The translations under genes and the position numbers were made by a program. The notes below the pieces were generated by a model. The model saw only the letters and a list, made by a program, of their open reading frames with translations. It did not search any database and was not told where the DNA came from. Of a stretch of DNA of 64,000 nucleotides, positions 1 through 12,892 are shown one piece after another (positions within the stretch are counted from its first letter, which is position 1; every line of letters begins with the position of its first letter). Source of the DNA: Gymnogyps californianus (lineage: Eukaryota; Chordata; Aves; Accipitriformes; Cathartidae); the NCBI RefSeq assembly GCF_018139145.2, contig NC_059485.1:15685698-15749697 (forward strand), written 5' to 3'.

Positions 1-3000
1 TCAAAAACCACTAGTGTGGGATTTCTGAATACACAAATATTTATTTTTCAATATACAAACATTTAAACTTAAGTGTCAGGTAAAGTACATAAGCACTTTA
101 AAAATAAAGCACCGCACATATATACTCAGGACATTTGTTGGACTTGCAAATGAATAAAGCAGAAATGGACTATGCAGTGTTTTATAAAAAAAAGATGAGT
201 TTGTTTCTACATGGTTATACACTGAGAGAGAGGGGAAGAGAGAGCAAAATCTTAATCTCCCAAAAGTATGATGATGACTAGACTCAGATCTTATTTTTTG
301 AAGTAAGGTAATGCCCAGCGTTTTCAAAACCTTAAAATGTGTTCCATAAAAAGCTATTTCAGCATAAAAAGTTGGTTAACCTTGAATAGTTAGATTAATG
401 ATCCAGCACACTTCAACCTTAGCATCAGTGAATAAACAAATCTTACCAGAGCAAAGCAAAACCAATCAGGAGAGACGAACTGCAATGAAACAGTTCCCAT
501 CATCATTTCAGTGAGCAGGTAAAACAGCAATGAACTTACTGAATAGAGTGTGTAAGAAATAATTTCTCCAGAGTCTCAATGCAGTCAAAGAGCTTTTGGT
601 TCAAATGCTAAGATTTTCCTCCTTTACAAATTGTTCTTTGACAAACAGCTAGGAATCTGACTATTTGATACACTTGACGTGTTACTGCTATTTTTTAAAT
701 GGCTTCAATACCGCTCAAGTCTTCTATAGTACTTTGTAACCCATCCAAATTCAGGAAATAGATAGAGATGATGAAAATGAAAATGAAGCACACTGTCCTT
801 CAGACCCTCTATCATTTGGAATCTAAAGTACGTAATTAATGACAAGGGCATCTAGGGAACATAAAACACAGAATGTGCAGAACCTGAGGCGTGTTCTGTT
901 CTTTAACTGCTAGTACAATAAAATATCTGACATTTCATATTTATCCTCGCCATGATAATATGAAAATTATTTTAAACAATAAGCAAAATGCAAGCAGCCA
1001 CCTACATACACTTAATACTGGAATTAAGTAAATATAAGCCTGCTATTACAATGAGGCACAGAGTTTGCTCACTGTATGTATATAGTGTTTCTTTAAAATG
1101 GAGGTATGTTTAGACATTCTAAACTCTTGATCCCTCAAAACTCAAGATTAGGATTAACACTCCTTTCATGCCTCGCGCCATGTTCTGCTATGCCCCCTAT
1201 GACTGATCAGCCAATACAAACTGGAAAACTTCTTCCTACCACTCACATGGGAAAAGAATGCTTCACAACGCTTCATAAAGCAGAACCTGCGACTAGTATG
1301 ACCATAGTAGTAGATGAGGTTGCAGTGCCACCACCAGAGCTGTACGAAACCATGAGCCAAAGGTACTAGTGGTCTGATGCTGTTGTGACTAATCTGTTCA
1401 TCACTAAACACTGCCATATCAATCATATCAAGACAGACAGGAAAACAATTCTGGCAAATGTGACCTCGTCTGCTGCAGCTGGAGCTCAGTCACCACGAGC
1501 AGCTGCAGCCCTGCTCCACAGCTGTGGTCCTGGCAGATACACCATGGCTCCTGGCCACGGTAACCCCAGACAGTGGTACCAATGAGGGCCAGCAGTGTCT
1601 GCAAGTGAGTGGAAAAAAGGAAATACAAATGACATACTCAGCAGCAACTAGAGAGTAATCTGCAGTTGATTCAACATCGCACCGGCAGAACATCCTGCTA
1701 CCCAGTTAAGTCTCTTGTATTAAGCCTACTTGTGAAGAAGAAAAAGTGTGAGGGTGGAAGAAAGCCTTTCTTTCCTGAAGACACAGTTAGACACTTCATC
1801 AGGATTGCCATCCTGGTAATTCAGAGGATAGAAAGGAATAAAGTCCTTAGGGAGGATATGGTGCACAAGCAAATAGTCCAAGTATAGTTTAAAAGTATAT
1901 TAGCATCACACTTATTCAAATAAGTTGGAGCATTCAGGAAACAATCATGCTCATCAGATGATATCAGAGAGGACACTTCCCCACATTGCGAAATTGGGTC
2001 AGCAATGCATCATTCTGGTATTTGTGGCCTAGCACGCCATTACTGCTTCTATATAAAATTACATTTCTGATAAAAATTTTAGTGTCAAACATTTTTATGA
2101 TTACAGACCAAAAGTCAAAATTTGCGTTTAAATAGATGTATTAAAAACTCAGCAGCACAGGTAGAAGAGGGAAATGCTGTTTTAAGGAACATTTAAATAG
2201 GGAGTGTGAGCACAGAAGGGATTTTTCTTCTCAAATGATCTGAACGGGTTTGTTTTTATTACTGTTCTTGGGTCCAATTCAAAGTCAAGATTTGAACCAT
2301 AGTATCCTGCACCCCTGGACTCATCTCAGACTGCGCTGTAGAAACTACTTCTCTTTTCATCTTTCCATTGGGGATAGCCTCACTTGTTATAATTTTTTTT
2401 ATCCATAGTCCAAGCCCACAGTTTTCACCAGCTTGCAGTCCAAGTCATATTATACTACTTTTGCTCTCAAGTTGTTGACTCATTTTCGTTTGCATCAGTC
2501 ACCATAGGCTAAGCTTCAGCCATTATATTTCACCCCAGACAGCACAGCCATTTTTGAGAGAGATGAATTTTCAATGTATAACGTAAAAATTCACAAGTAA
2601 TTCTCCCACATAAATGCCTGTCATCAACTACCTCCTTGGACTTAACCATATTTTATTTCGCCCCTTTTTAATCTATAAAGCATTTCTGATGTTAAAGAAA
2701 TTCTTTATCTGACCTCTCTCCTGTATCTTTCTGTCTTCTCACTACATACCTTTTATTTTCTAAATATTGTCCAGATTTAACCTTAAGCCTTGGCTTAAAA
2801 TCTAATTCGATACTTTCAAAAGGCACCTAAGTTTTGCCAACACGCTACGCTGGGTCAGGTCCATAGCTCCTCACTACTAATATGGAATGCTGGTGCCCTT
2901 ACAGTCCAGCTGGGATCAGCAACACGTGTTCTCCATATATAAACCATATAAATCAATGCTGTTGCTTTTTTTTTTTTTGGTCTTTCTTGACAGATAGGCA

Positions 3001-3185
3001 TTCCATTCATGCTATAATACAACGTGAACTACATTATTATTAAAGGCGTTACATTTAACTGTAGTCAGTTTTAGATCTGCTATGAGTTAATGCCTTCATA
3101 AACGTGCTGTTTCTTTCCATGAAGAGAGAACGACCAAGTGTAAACGGACTTGCTTTTAGATTCTCTAGCAAGGCTCTGGAACAAC
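1..3185. other. AT-rich non-coding stretch
   Basis: No recognisable gene or repeat, apart from the GC-richer patch annotated at 1428-1600. A polyadenylation-type hexamer (AATAAA read on the minus strand) sits at 40-45, so a minus-strand transcript could end near the left edge. Such hexamers are frequent in AT-rich DNA and nothing else supports this. A 13-base T run is at 2966-2978. The open frames at 1106-1369 (plus) and 1166-1426 (minus) overlap each other and match no family I know. Confidence 0.5.
1428..1600 (-). other. GC-richer patch; weak terminal-exon candidate
   Basis: This patch is clearly richer in GC and in CAGCTG-like palindromes than its surroundings and is open on both strands. 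On the minus strand it is preceded at 1599 by a good acceptor: a long pyrimidine stretch ending in CACTTGCAG. Two frames stay open. One runs 56 codons from the acceptor to a TGA at 1428-1430 (it contains EPWCICQDHSC). The other stops near 1490 (it ends EQGCSCSW). The plus strand also offers splice-like sites, for example a GTGAGT donor at about 1605. With both strands open and no recognised homology, this may be only a compositionally odd patch. Confidence 0.15.
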
Positions 3186-3305
3186 ACAAGATTTAGGACT
3201 TGAAAGTCACAAGACCTTTTTTGCTGCTAACTCATTAATCAAGTATCTAAACTCTCTGTCAGTTTAAACATCTATAAAATTGTTACAGAATCAAATCAAC
3301 TCTTG
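3186..3305 (+). repeat. Possible MIR/CORE-SINE-like remnant
   Basis: The order of short blocks resembles the degenerate MIR pattern: a word like GGACTTGAAAGTCAC, then CTGCTAACTC, then a loss-prone middle, then CAGTTTAAACATCTATAAAA, which corresponds to the 'cctcagtttccccatctgtaaaatg' end of MIR. The divergence is very high and the assignment was made by eye. A chance match cannot be excluded. Confidence 0.3.
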
Positions 3306-6090
3306 GATATATGAATGTAAGCACAGCACAAAAACATTATAACTAAATGACCATTTTAGGTGTATTTTTGCTGTCTTCTCCAGAGGTTCTTCCCTACAGA
3401 ATGATTTCTTTAACACAGGGAAAATGTGGGATTATTGTGTGGGAACACAAAGTTCAAGTATAAACAGAGATTAATCACAGCTGGATTTCCTGAAAAATTC
3501 ATAGCAAAATTTTCTTCTACCCGGGTAATCCCTAAATTTCTTCAAGAAACACTTCTCAGAGCATTTAGAAGTCAGTCAGAAATACAAACAACATCATACA
3601 AGCAAATGTACTTTCATATGTTGACTCATTCTGGAATTCCAAGCAATTGTTACTTGCACCATAATTTTCCAGTTATCTCTCCACAGTACAGAGATGTTTA
3701 CCAGCCAGTTCCTAGTAGTTTTAAGTAGAAATAGTGTACAAGACATCAGGAACATCAGTACCACTCATGAAATCATAACAGTGGTTCATTTACAGCAGTA
3801 GCTTTTAGACAACCTACAGAAAACCTAAAGATGAACAGTTAAATTCTCTATACCAACATTTCTTCCAACTTCCTGTAAGCTGACTTACTGTCAGAACCCA
3901 GATAGTCCTAATTTTCATTAAGCATATGTCAGTTTTTATATACATTTATAAAATATTTACCTACATTTTTATATACACATATAACACGGCCATTTTATAG
4001 AATACTGCAAAATATTTAAATTATATTTTTACAATATAATACTCAGGGCTAGCTTCAGGCATAGGCAAAGTAGATAATTTTTTTTAAGGTAACAGACTGT
4101 TACCAGACACTCATGGACTTGCTGTCTGCTTTCCTTTTTCTTAAAGCGAAGTCACCAACCAGTGCCAATGGGATGTGAGCAGCAGATGTAAAAATCACAG
4201 GTTAGGTCAAGTCCCAGTCTATATTACAGATTCATCAGGGCAGATGTACAGGATACCACACCAGAGCAGAATTAGCCTCAAGCAGCAAGAGACAGAACAA
4301 TTGATGAGGCTACACAAACAGCCCATATCCTCTACACTTCTACTCTGTACGATATGGTTTCCGTTCACTCAGTTCTTCCTATACTACTGACAAGCACCGA
4401 GGCAGCTCAGAAAATGCAACAGCAATGACCTCTCGTTGTGCTGAGTACTGCAGAATAATTTCATGCTACATCCCAAACTGTATCTTTCCTCAGTTTTACA
4501 TCTGCTTTAATCCAATTTAACTGAATGACATTTTGTTAGCATTCTATGGCAGAATAAGAATACTTACTAAATTGGTTTCATAACATATTAAATCTTCAGA
4601 ACTGCTTCCTATCCTGTTTTGTTCCATTTTTCCAGTGGTTTGCCTGCTTTTTTGTCAGTTGTTGCACACACAACATTGCTTTCATTAAATTGTCCATTAT
4701 AAACCTTATTTTGTAAGATTTTTCCACAAAGATATCTAAACAACTAATTTCTCTCAATTTTAATGGGATTGATATATATAAATGAAAACTTAGATTTTTA
4801 TTTTACCCTCACAGGATATAGTTACTTTAGAAGTCATTTAGAGCTTAGGAGTTTCTAATGGACATCAACTTACAAGCAAAGTCCCCAGAAAATTTCATCT
4901 CTCTTCAGTGAGCCTTACCAAAGATTTTCTGAAGTTTCCATTTTCTTGACCAGCTGAAATACACTTTTCTACTTTGTTTTAATACTGTTTCCAAAAGCAA
5001 TTGATTTTGTGTGCGGATATATCTGTGTCTGAAAATACATTAATAAACTATCCTTATTCAAGAAACCAGACAGAAAGAAGTTGTTAATTTGTATGGTCTA
5101 TCTATTGATCTCACCATTCAATTGTTTGTGATCCTTTGCTTATTCTCTTGTCTACTCTAGATATTTTCTTTTGTTATACAGAAAGTATTGAATTACACAT
5201 GGAGTTTGGACTACACCAACATTTACACTGTTGCATAAGGCACTGGAGGAAGTCTATCACTTAATCTGTACCTTACACTCTTTGTGTACAGAATAACAAA
5301 TGACAGCTACGGTACTGCCCATAGTGAGATGCCACAATGCCATCTGCAACAGCTTACTGTCTACAGTGTATGATGGTCAGAAGAACAGAGCAAACTGCAG
5401 AGTAGCTGCCGCCTTGTGCTGCTGAGTATTCCCATCCAGTGCAGGCAGAGGCAGCCAGAACACTGACGTGTGCATTGACATTCTCTATTCCACTGCAGTT
5501 TTGACTGGAAGATCATAGTCTGGCCATGAAAAATATATATTATTACGAGGCTATCCAAATACTTATAATGGCTATGACAGAGTTTACTCACATAAACATA
5601 TACCCATAGCCTTGGAAGCCCTCCTTGTGTTTGAGTCAGGAGTGCTCTGGTAGAAAAACATTTTCCCTCTTTCCATACTGACCTCACTGTAAAATGGGTT
5701 TAAAAACAAGACCCCTTTCCCAAAGTTTCTTTTTTGAAAGAGAATTAAATCTCATATAAAATTTGCATCTTGCTTGTTCTCTCCTTTTTAAGGAATTTTT
5801 TTCTGGCAGGGCATTTGAAGGAAGTATAATCTGAACTTGTCCCCATAGGCTAAATCGGGGAAACTTCACGCTTGCTGAAGCACTTCGTCAGACAGCACAC
5901 AAACCTCTCCTGAACGTCTTGTACTCTTGTATTCCCACCAGCTCTTTTGTCTTGCCTGTTACCAACACAGTAGGTGATAGTAAACAGAAAAGTGGAAAAT
6001 GGAGTGGCGGTAGAGAACTCCCCAACTAGAGGAACAGAGAGATCAGAGCCTAGAACATGCTATATTTCTGTCCTTCCTATTGAAAGGCGT
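3306..6090. other. AT-rich non-coding stretch
   Basis: Nothing annotatable seen. The minus-strand frames at 5361-5687 and 5684-5869 have no recognisable domain, signal peptide or plausible splice context. Several donor-like words (for example at 4900-4920) are followed only by very short or stop-interrupted segments. Confidence 0.5.
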
Positions 6091-6095
6091 ATTGG

Positions 6096-6240
6096 GCTTA
6101 CATGTCCAGGCGCTGGCAGCGGGGCGGCAGGGGCCTCTGTGAGGAGAAGCTGGGGCTGCTCCATGCCGGACACAGCCGGTTCCAGCCGCCCCAGCGCAGG
6201 GCACAGCTGAGCCCCTCAGCGAGGCTGGTGCTATTGTTCC
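6096..6240 (+). mobile_element. GC-rich fragment of an avian LTR (probable)
   Basis: An abrupt GC-rich island of about 145 bases stands in an AT-rich setting. It contains blocks such as GGGGCGGCAGGGGCCTCTGT, GAGGAGAAGCTGGGGCTGC and GACACAGCCGGTTCCAGCC, followed by a word like GCTGAGCCCCTCAGCGA. This block order is one I associate with a common avian endogenous-retrovirus LTR, upstream of its 'atatttaagaag' promoter box, but that is recall rather than a search. The piece is truncated before that box. No TSD or second LTR end is visible. The short open frames here are products of the base composition. Confidence 0.45.
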
Positions 6241-7353
6241 TTTGTGCTGCATGCTCTACTAAAGAGTACATACACACTGAACCAGGCAGCAGGAAAATAT
6301 ATGTAGAACCAGAAAGGTTAAGATCAGCTTTAAGAAATGATGTTAAGAATATAATGACTTCAGTAACTCGTTAGTTCAGAGGTGTTCTTCCATGCAAGTG
6401 CCTCCCTCTATAAATACAAGAGCAAAAAATGTTCAACTAACAATATGAATCAAGGCCCCTCAAGAACAGGTCAGGTCCAGAACTGAATTGTTTCACAAGA
6501 ACTGTCATGTAATAACAACTCTTTTTCATGGAGGAATCTGTAGACTGATCTGGCCTACAAAAATCCTGTGCTGGGTGCCTTCAACAAATAACAAGGTTTT
6601 CCCTGGTATCACAGTCCCTGAACACAGAAGGATTTCCTTTCTTTTTTCCCCTCCCCAGTTCTAATGTCCTCTCCTTTTGAGAGAAGGGCATTAGTATTCA
6701 CTCAATGTGTCTTTGAAAAGGTTTAATCTCCTAGCAATTACCGATATGAGAGTTTCATTATATGTACAGTATGATAAATATTGAAGAGGTCTCCCAGCTG
6801 TTTTGATCCGTTTTAATCTAGGCATGCACAATGGTGGTGACGATGCCCCAGTGGCTAATGTCTGCCTCTCTGCAAGCGCAACTGCAGAGCCAGCACAAGC
6901 CCTGGAGGGACAGAAAGACTGCACAGGCTTTTGAACTGATGCTGTGGAGTCAGAGCCATAAGCAGACATCCTTGCAACCGCTAGTGTTTCTGATCAAACT
7001 GATGGTGTATTAGTACAGGTTACATCCTAAATCCACACTGCCAGCTGCTTTGAAATAATAAGGCCTGATTCTAAAATGGAAGCCCTACTCAGGTACTGAA
7101 AGAACTAAAGCACAGAGATCCTACATACTTAATTTGGATAGGAAAAAGATTGTACTTCGTGTCTGCACTTAAAGGTTTGTTATATCTGCAAATGCTACTG
7201 GATCAAGGAGAAACAGAAAGTTCTAGTTACCATACCTTATGGGAGAATAAGGCTGAAGACCAGCCCTGGAAACCTGACAGAACACACAGGTCATACTTTA
7301 CAGAAATACACTGCTGCCTCTCACTTGCAAGAAAATCTGATGCAAAGTGGTTC
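6241..7353. other. Non-coding stretch left of the first solo LTR
   Basis: No repeat or gene recognised. The opposing frames at 6691-6969 and 6831-7013 overlap and match nothing known. The sequence runs without a break into the target site of the LTR at 7354. Confidence 0.5.
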
Positions 7354-7358
7354 ACATC

Positions 7359-7935
7359 CGTCGTGGTTTAACCCCAGCCAGCAGCTCAGCACCACACAGC
7401 CGCTCCCTCACTCCACCCCTGCTCCCAGCGGGATGGGGAGGAGAATCGGGAAAGAAGGTAAAACTCATGTGTTGAGATTAGAATGGTTTAATAACTAAAG
7501 TAAAATATAGTACTAACAATAATAATAATGAAATATAATAATAATACTAGTAATGAAAAGGAATATAACAAAAAAAAGAAGGGGAGGGGGGAAGGAAAAA
7601 AACCCCAGTGATGCACAATGCAATTGCTCACCACCCGCTGACTGATGCCCCAGCAGCGATCCGCCCCTCCCGGCCAACTACCCCCAGTTTATACACTGGG
7701 CATGACGTTCTATGGTATGGAATATCCCTTTGGCTAGTTCAGGCCAGCTGCCCCGGCTGTGCTCCCTCCCAGCTCCTTGCACACCTGCTTGCTGGCAGAG
7801 CATGGGAAGCTGAAAAATCCTTAACTTAGGACTTAGCAACAACTAAAACATCAGTGTGTTATCAACATCATTCTCACACTAAATCCAAAACCAGCTACTA
7901 AGAGACTTAACTCTGTCCCAGCCGAAACCAGGACA
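7359..7935 (-). mobile_element. Solo LTR, avian ERVL-type, minus strand, perfect 5-bp TSD
   Basis: Read on the minus strand, this 577-base element begins TGTCCTGGTTTCGGCTGGGA and ends GGGGTTAAACCACGACG. The terminal CA has probably mutated to CG. The flanks carry a perfect 5-base target duplication, ACATC, at 7354-7358 and 7936-7940, the size expected for ERVL-class insertions. A TATA-like GTATAAAC (minus strand) is at 7687-7694 and a variant polyadenylation signal ATTAAA at 7487-7492, so U3-R-U5 order is preserved. About 60 bases of AAT/ATT-rich microsatellite and an AAAAGAAGGGGAGG-type purine tract have expanded inside the R/U5 part (7500-7605). There are no internal retroviral genes on either side, so this is a solo LTR left by LTR-LTR recombination. 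It is visibly diverged from the copies at 35.4 and 62.7 kb. Confidence 0.88.
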
Positions 7936-7940
7936 ACATC

Positions 7941-10900
7941 TCAAAACACACTGCAGTATTTACAGTCATTTTTAATTATACATTTCATAATGGGGTTTGT
8001 TTCAGCAAGTGCTTTAAATTTGGGGGTGTCTACATCATAATTTCTTCTGCCTCAAACTTTTACCACCACATAAAATTATAATAAAAAGACATAGGTCCTC
8101 TTTGTAGCTGGTGTAAATGGTATGACAGTACATGAGAAATCCTTTTCAACACAAACTAATTTTCCAGGGCCTGAAGAGGACAATTATGCCATTACACGCA
8201 TATTTTGAAATAAGAGCAGGCAGCACATTCCTAAGACATTTCTGAGCATACCACCTCTAACCAATCCCTGTGCAAACAAGTATTTTCTGTGCAGGGCACA
8301 AGGGCTCTTCCCTGCTGTGTGACCTAACAACTCAGGATACAAATTTTTCCAGCAATGAGAGCACAAGAACTAGACTTGATTCCTCTGCTCCGTGTTTGAA
8401 TTCAGTATTTCTGGTGACCAGGAGTAACATTCAGCATGACGAATAATTTAATGAACTACTGATTCAGAGTTGACCTTCAACGAAAGTACTGTTTAATTAC
8501 TCAGTTTTTCTGAACTCAGGCATAAGAATGCTAAACCATTTCCGAACAGGTGCAGGAGGCACATGTTAATTTTAGTAGCAAAGGTCATTACGTACGTATT
8601 TCTGCACTTTTTCCTGGCATGCCTCCTGTCAGAGGATTACTTATGTATGTCTATGAAGACAAAGAGGAGCAAAAATCCTTCGTGTTCTTTCAGCTTCAAC
8701 TTAGCGAAGTCCTGTCTCCTATCTCCTTTTTCCTTTATACTCTTTTCAAAAATAAGTCCAAATCCAATACTGAGAGAGGAAATACATTATCTTGTAAATT
8801 AAAGTGATAAGATTAGATTAGTGCCTACATAGCTGAAAAGTAGTATATGTTTTCATACTAATGTAGAGCACTTTCTTGGGAAAAAAACTTCAGAGCACAA
8901 TTAAGGGACATTTTAGTATAAGTCTGAAAAAAACCACAACAAATACACACTACTCATTGAGCAGGAAAAAGAGCTAAGTAAATTAACCCATGCTTGACAA
9001 TCAGAATTGTAAAAATTCTTCCTCTGAAAGCAAAGATCAATTTCTACTTTAATCTATGAGCATGAGATGTGAAACAACAACTTTGCAGAGAAATAAAGAT
9101 TTCTTGGCCTGTCTAGATTTATCTTATCAAACTGCAGAAGTGGGCTTCATGTTAGAGACCGCTTTTTTTTTTTTTTAATCTTATTGCCTGAGGAAGTGTG
9201 AAAACAGCCTCAACAAAAAGTCAGCTCTAACAATATTGAGCTTATTCTCTCCCTCTCTTTGTTGCATCCTTCAGGCTTCGATGCTTTTTCAGAAGAAATA
9301 TTAAAAGTAGCCAATCCCAGTAAGAACACAAAGAATGTATCAGAAACAGCTCCTTACTACAATGTTTTCCTAAGGTACCAAATGTACATCTCTTCTTTCA
9401 CATTACACTTCACTTGTTTCTTTGGTGGTAGGAGGACAATGGGAGGTAGGTATCACATTTTCAAGTTTAATAAAAATGCTGCAACTGTACAATTTATTTT
9501 ATAGTTGAGAAATGTAGTAGGGATTTTATCCACAAGGACAGAGATGTTGGTAGTTGCACTGGATTAGGCTGTTAGGGTGTGGTGGGGTTGGTTTTTTTTG
9601 TTTTTGTTGTTTTGGTTTCTTAAAACCAGAAATTAGCTAGGAGATGCCAACACAATCTGGAGCATCCCCAAAGAACAGACTGAGCACACTTACAGCCACT
9701 GCTGGTGGCTCCATGAAGGAAAGAAATTGAAGGTTTTTTTCTCTTTTTCTTTCCCCAAAATAATGCACACTGACTTTTATTACCCGCAACCTACATTCAG
9801 ACAGAAGTAGTTCTCCAGGGAGTGTTACAATAGCTTGCTAGTCCGTCAGCTTTACACACTGGAGTCTGGTAGCACAAGTCAACATCCCATTCTCGTTGAA
9901 GAGGATTGCTTCTTTAAGGGTAAGGTGCCATTTGGGTTTTTTTTGTTTGTTTGTTTGTTTGTTATACAGGGAAAAAATAATCACAAAAAAAAAGTAGAGT
10001 TAGGAGTATCAGAGCACTCCTAGAAGATATAAACTAGATAAGGCAAGTTAAATTTGTTGAAAATCACTTTGTATTATTTAACTGGCTGCCTCCCTACCAA
10101 ACTCCGTAAACACAGACAGGATGCCAGGCTGGAGGTAAATTTCATGCCTTGTTGTCACAGAAAGGCTTCTGGCATCTATAACAAAAAATCATGCCAGATA
10201 AATGACTATTCTCATGAAGTCTCTTAAAGAATGGTCTGTGGTCTGTGCATGTGATTCTTTCTGGCACTCTGCTTTTGAAACCTTGGCTATCATGGACTAG
10301 CTGCTGTAAATATATTGTTGATTTTTAAAGTAAACTTATGTTGATATCAGCTTTGACCACCAATTTCTGAGTCCCTGACTGGCTGCGTAAAATCATGATT
10401 TCAAGGTCGTCTTTGTTGGTGGCAGCTTTTTTAAAACAGAAAAGGTTCTAGGAATGGGGAAAGAGCATGCACCAGCTCTTTTCTGACTTTCCTAACACTA
10501 TGCTGAGATTCAAACACTGTGTCTTGGACAGAGAGAGAGTTACCCAGCCAGCAGGGCTGCCCTTTCCAGTGCTCTCCTCAGCACTGGTTTTGTATTCCTG
10601 TATTTTGGTGTTAGTGGTCCCACAGTTGCGCAGTCAGCCACATTAGGGCAAACTGATGCAAACAAAATCTAACTTTATAAAAAAGGATTCATTTTCAGTC
10701 AGATAAGCTGCCTGATCCAGCCAACAGTGAAAAGGATACCATTTTCATATTCATATATATTCCAGGATTTTACTACCAGGAGTGTTATTTAAGGTCTAGT
10801 AGAAAATACTACGAAATTCTGGACACTTCAGATGTGTGGACTGCACAGTGACAAATATTTTTGTTGAAGCTGTGATATCACTGTTCTGAATCAACTAATG

Positions 10901-12365
10901 GCTCAGTGCTTTTAAAGATTTTTTTTTTTTTTTTGGATGTGCAGGCATTCAACTATTAGCAAGGACAACATTTTGATTCAAGTCATCCCTAGGTCATGGA
11001 AATTAATATACACATTCTGTTCTATTATACTAAATTTGCCAGGAAAAAAAAAAGTATTTCAATACAGCAGATTATTATAAATTATGTTTGTACTGAAACA
11101 AACATGAGATAGCGGAAAAAATAATTGACCATACTCTTTCCTAAGCAGGCCCAGATTATTAGTGGTTATGTCAAATATAGACATTCACATCCAAGCCATT
11201 AACGCATGCTTAAAATGCATCAATAATTCAGTAATTTTTAAGTTCAACATGGGAAATCACCTTTTACAGATAATGTATAGCACAGCACTGTTAGATCATA
11301 AGTCATCAAGTGCAGAAAAGATAGAAATATGGCCGACTATGTCTTTTGTGCACATCACCATACCTCAGTGTATTTCAGACCTCAGAGTGCCCATGAAGTT
11401 CTGATACATTCTTATACCAGAACAGCATCTATTTGCAAGGCTTTGACCTTCCATTTAGAATATGTGATACTGCAAGAGTGGAGATGAGAAACTGGTGAAA
11501 TCGGCAGTATAGAAAAGCTACACATTTTGGTACAAAAAACATCTACTAGAATCAAGGAGCAGAAAGCACTTTGTGATACTTGCATTTCCATGGCTTATCT
11601 CTGTGCTACGTGACAAAAAAAATTAGAAGGCAAAGCATTCTCTGTGTCTCTCACACATAAAGACACTAATAGCTCAATCTCACCATGGTGCCTAGGTTCC
11701 TATAGTTTTATTATTAAAGATTCTGGTCAGTCAACTGTGATGGTAATTATCACATAAATTAACTGAGAGACAGGAAAACCAGAATGTAAGACAAAATCTC
11801 ACCTCCAGCAAGAAAGTATAGGACTACATTTTCCAGTAATATTTTCAAACCTAACACCAATGATGGACCAAGTTTTTTCTGGAATATTGCTTAGGTTACA
11901 GAAAGAAAGCCTATTAGTCAGTGCCATTTACCCCCTGGTATACAGCTTTTATCTGCTGACCTGTCACAATAAAACAATTCTGAAGACGTATTTTCAGATA
12001 CACGTGATTAGCACAGCAAGGAAAGCAGCAGAGTGAAAATTCTTTTTCAGATAAGTGTTGCTTGCAAGGAGTGTAGGTAGAAGGAAAAGCAAAGAACTAA
12101 TCAGTTTGGCTACACTAGACTACAGTGCTCAAACTTTTATTTGGGTTGTGGGTTTTCTGGTTTTTTTCTGAGAGAAGGGTATTTTGCTTTAAAATAGTTC
12201 GGATCCCACTCAGTTCTGCATGGGAATGTTATCTTTTCAATGCATTCAGCTGACAATGTACATTTCCAAAAGAATCCCAAACCTTGTCTTTAGAGAAGTG
12301 TTTAAATAAGGGCAGATGGCACCTTGAGATTTCACTACTCTAGTCTATTGCTCCAAGACAGGTTC
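7941..12365. other. Non-coding stretch with homopolymer runs
   Basis: No gene recognised. Low-complexity tracts: T14 at 9163-9176, a GT-rich stretch at 9570-9620, a GTTT microsatellite at about 9940-9962, and T16 at 10919-10934. The open frames here are short, and none has a recognisable motif. Confidence 0.5.
9938..9963. repeat. (GTTT)n microsatellite
   Basis: About five GTTT units follow a short T run. This is an ordinary simple repeat. Confidence 0.85.
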
Positions 12366-12369
12366 AAAT

Positions 12370-12400
12370 TTTATTTCTGCTGTCCTTGATAGAGCTGGGC

Positions 12401-12448
<48 letters not shown>

Positions 12449-12486
12449 TTGAAGATCTCCAACAATGGAGATCTCTCCCTGGTACT
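12370..12486 (-). mobile_element. CR1 fragment with an internal 41-base T run
   Basis: The segments AGAGCTGGGCT, then TTTTTGAAGATCTCC, then a TGGAGATCTCTCCCTGG-like block match, in order, the reverse complement of the CR1 body ('ccagctgggttttgaatatctccaaggatggagactccac...cctgg'). The short T string within that CR1 phrase has grown to 41 T at 12403-12443. The block at 12453-12474 forms a perfect 9-base stem (AGATCTCCA / TGGAGATCT) with a 4-base loop. Similarity was judged by eye. Confidence 0.6.
12403..12443. repeat. Poly-T run of 41 bases
   Basis: An uninterrupted run of 41 T, by far the longest A/T homopolymer in the window. It sits inside the CR1 fragment above rather than at an element end, so it is an internal expansion and not a retroposition tail. 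Confidence 0.95.
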
Positions 12487-12892
12487 AAATGATGCTTACT
12501 GTTAGGAAGTTTGCATTGCATTTGTTGTCTGTTTTAGGGTACTTTCTTCTCGGTTAAATTCAAAGTTCATGCTTCACACAAGGAAAAGATTAAATTTACT
12601 AACCGTTGTGGCACAGACGTTACCTACCCTTTACAACATTTAAGAGTTTGGAATGTTACGAGATCACAATGGGAAGGGTAGTTTCTGATAAAAATGAAGG
12701 GTTACGACTATTAGCTAATGTAATTAAGTCATTCACTACCCTCCGTAAAAGAATATTCTCTCCTTTCCTTTTCTCTTCTTGCATCTCTACTCAAGTATTT
12801 AATGATTATGCAAGAAGAGGCATCAGACCTTAAGAAGTGGGTTACATGGATACTGCACATTAACCTGTAACACTGTCGCTTTTGCATTGTTA

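Noticed and set aside
10544..10600. Minus-strand segment of about 54 bases open in two frames before a GTAACT donor-like word
   Set aside because: The acceptor has almost no pyrimidine tract and the composition is GC-rich, so open frames are expected.
11803..11850. Minus-strand 48-base segment with a good GTGAGA donor and an acceptor ending GGTGTTAG
   Set aside because: It is open in two frames, very short and isolated. Segments of this quality recur by chance in this window.
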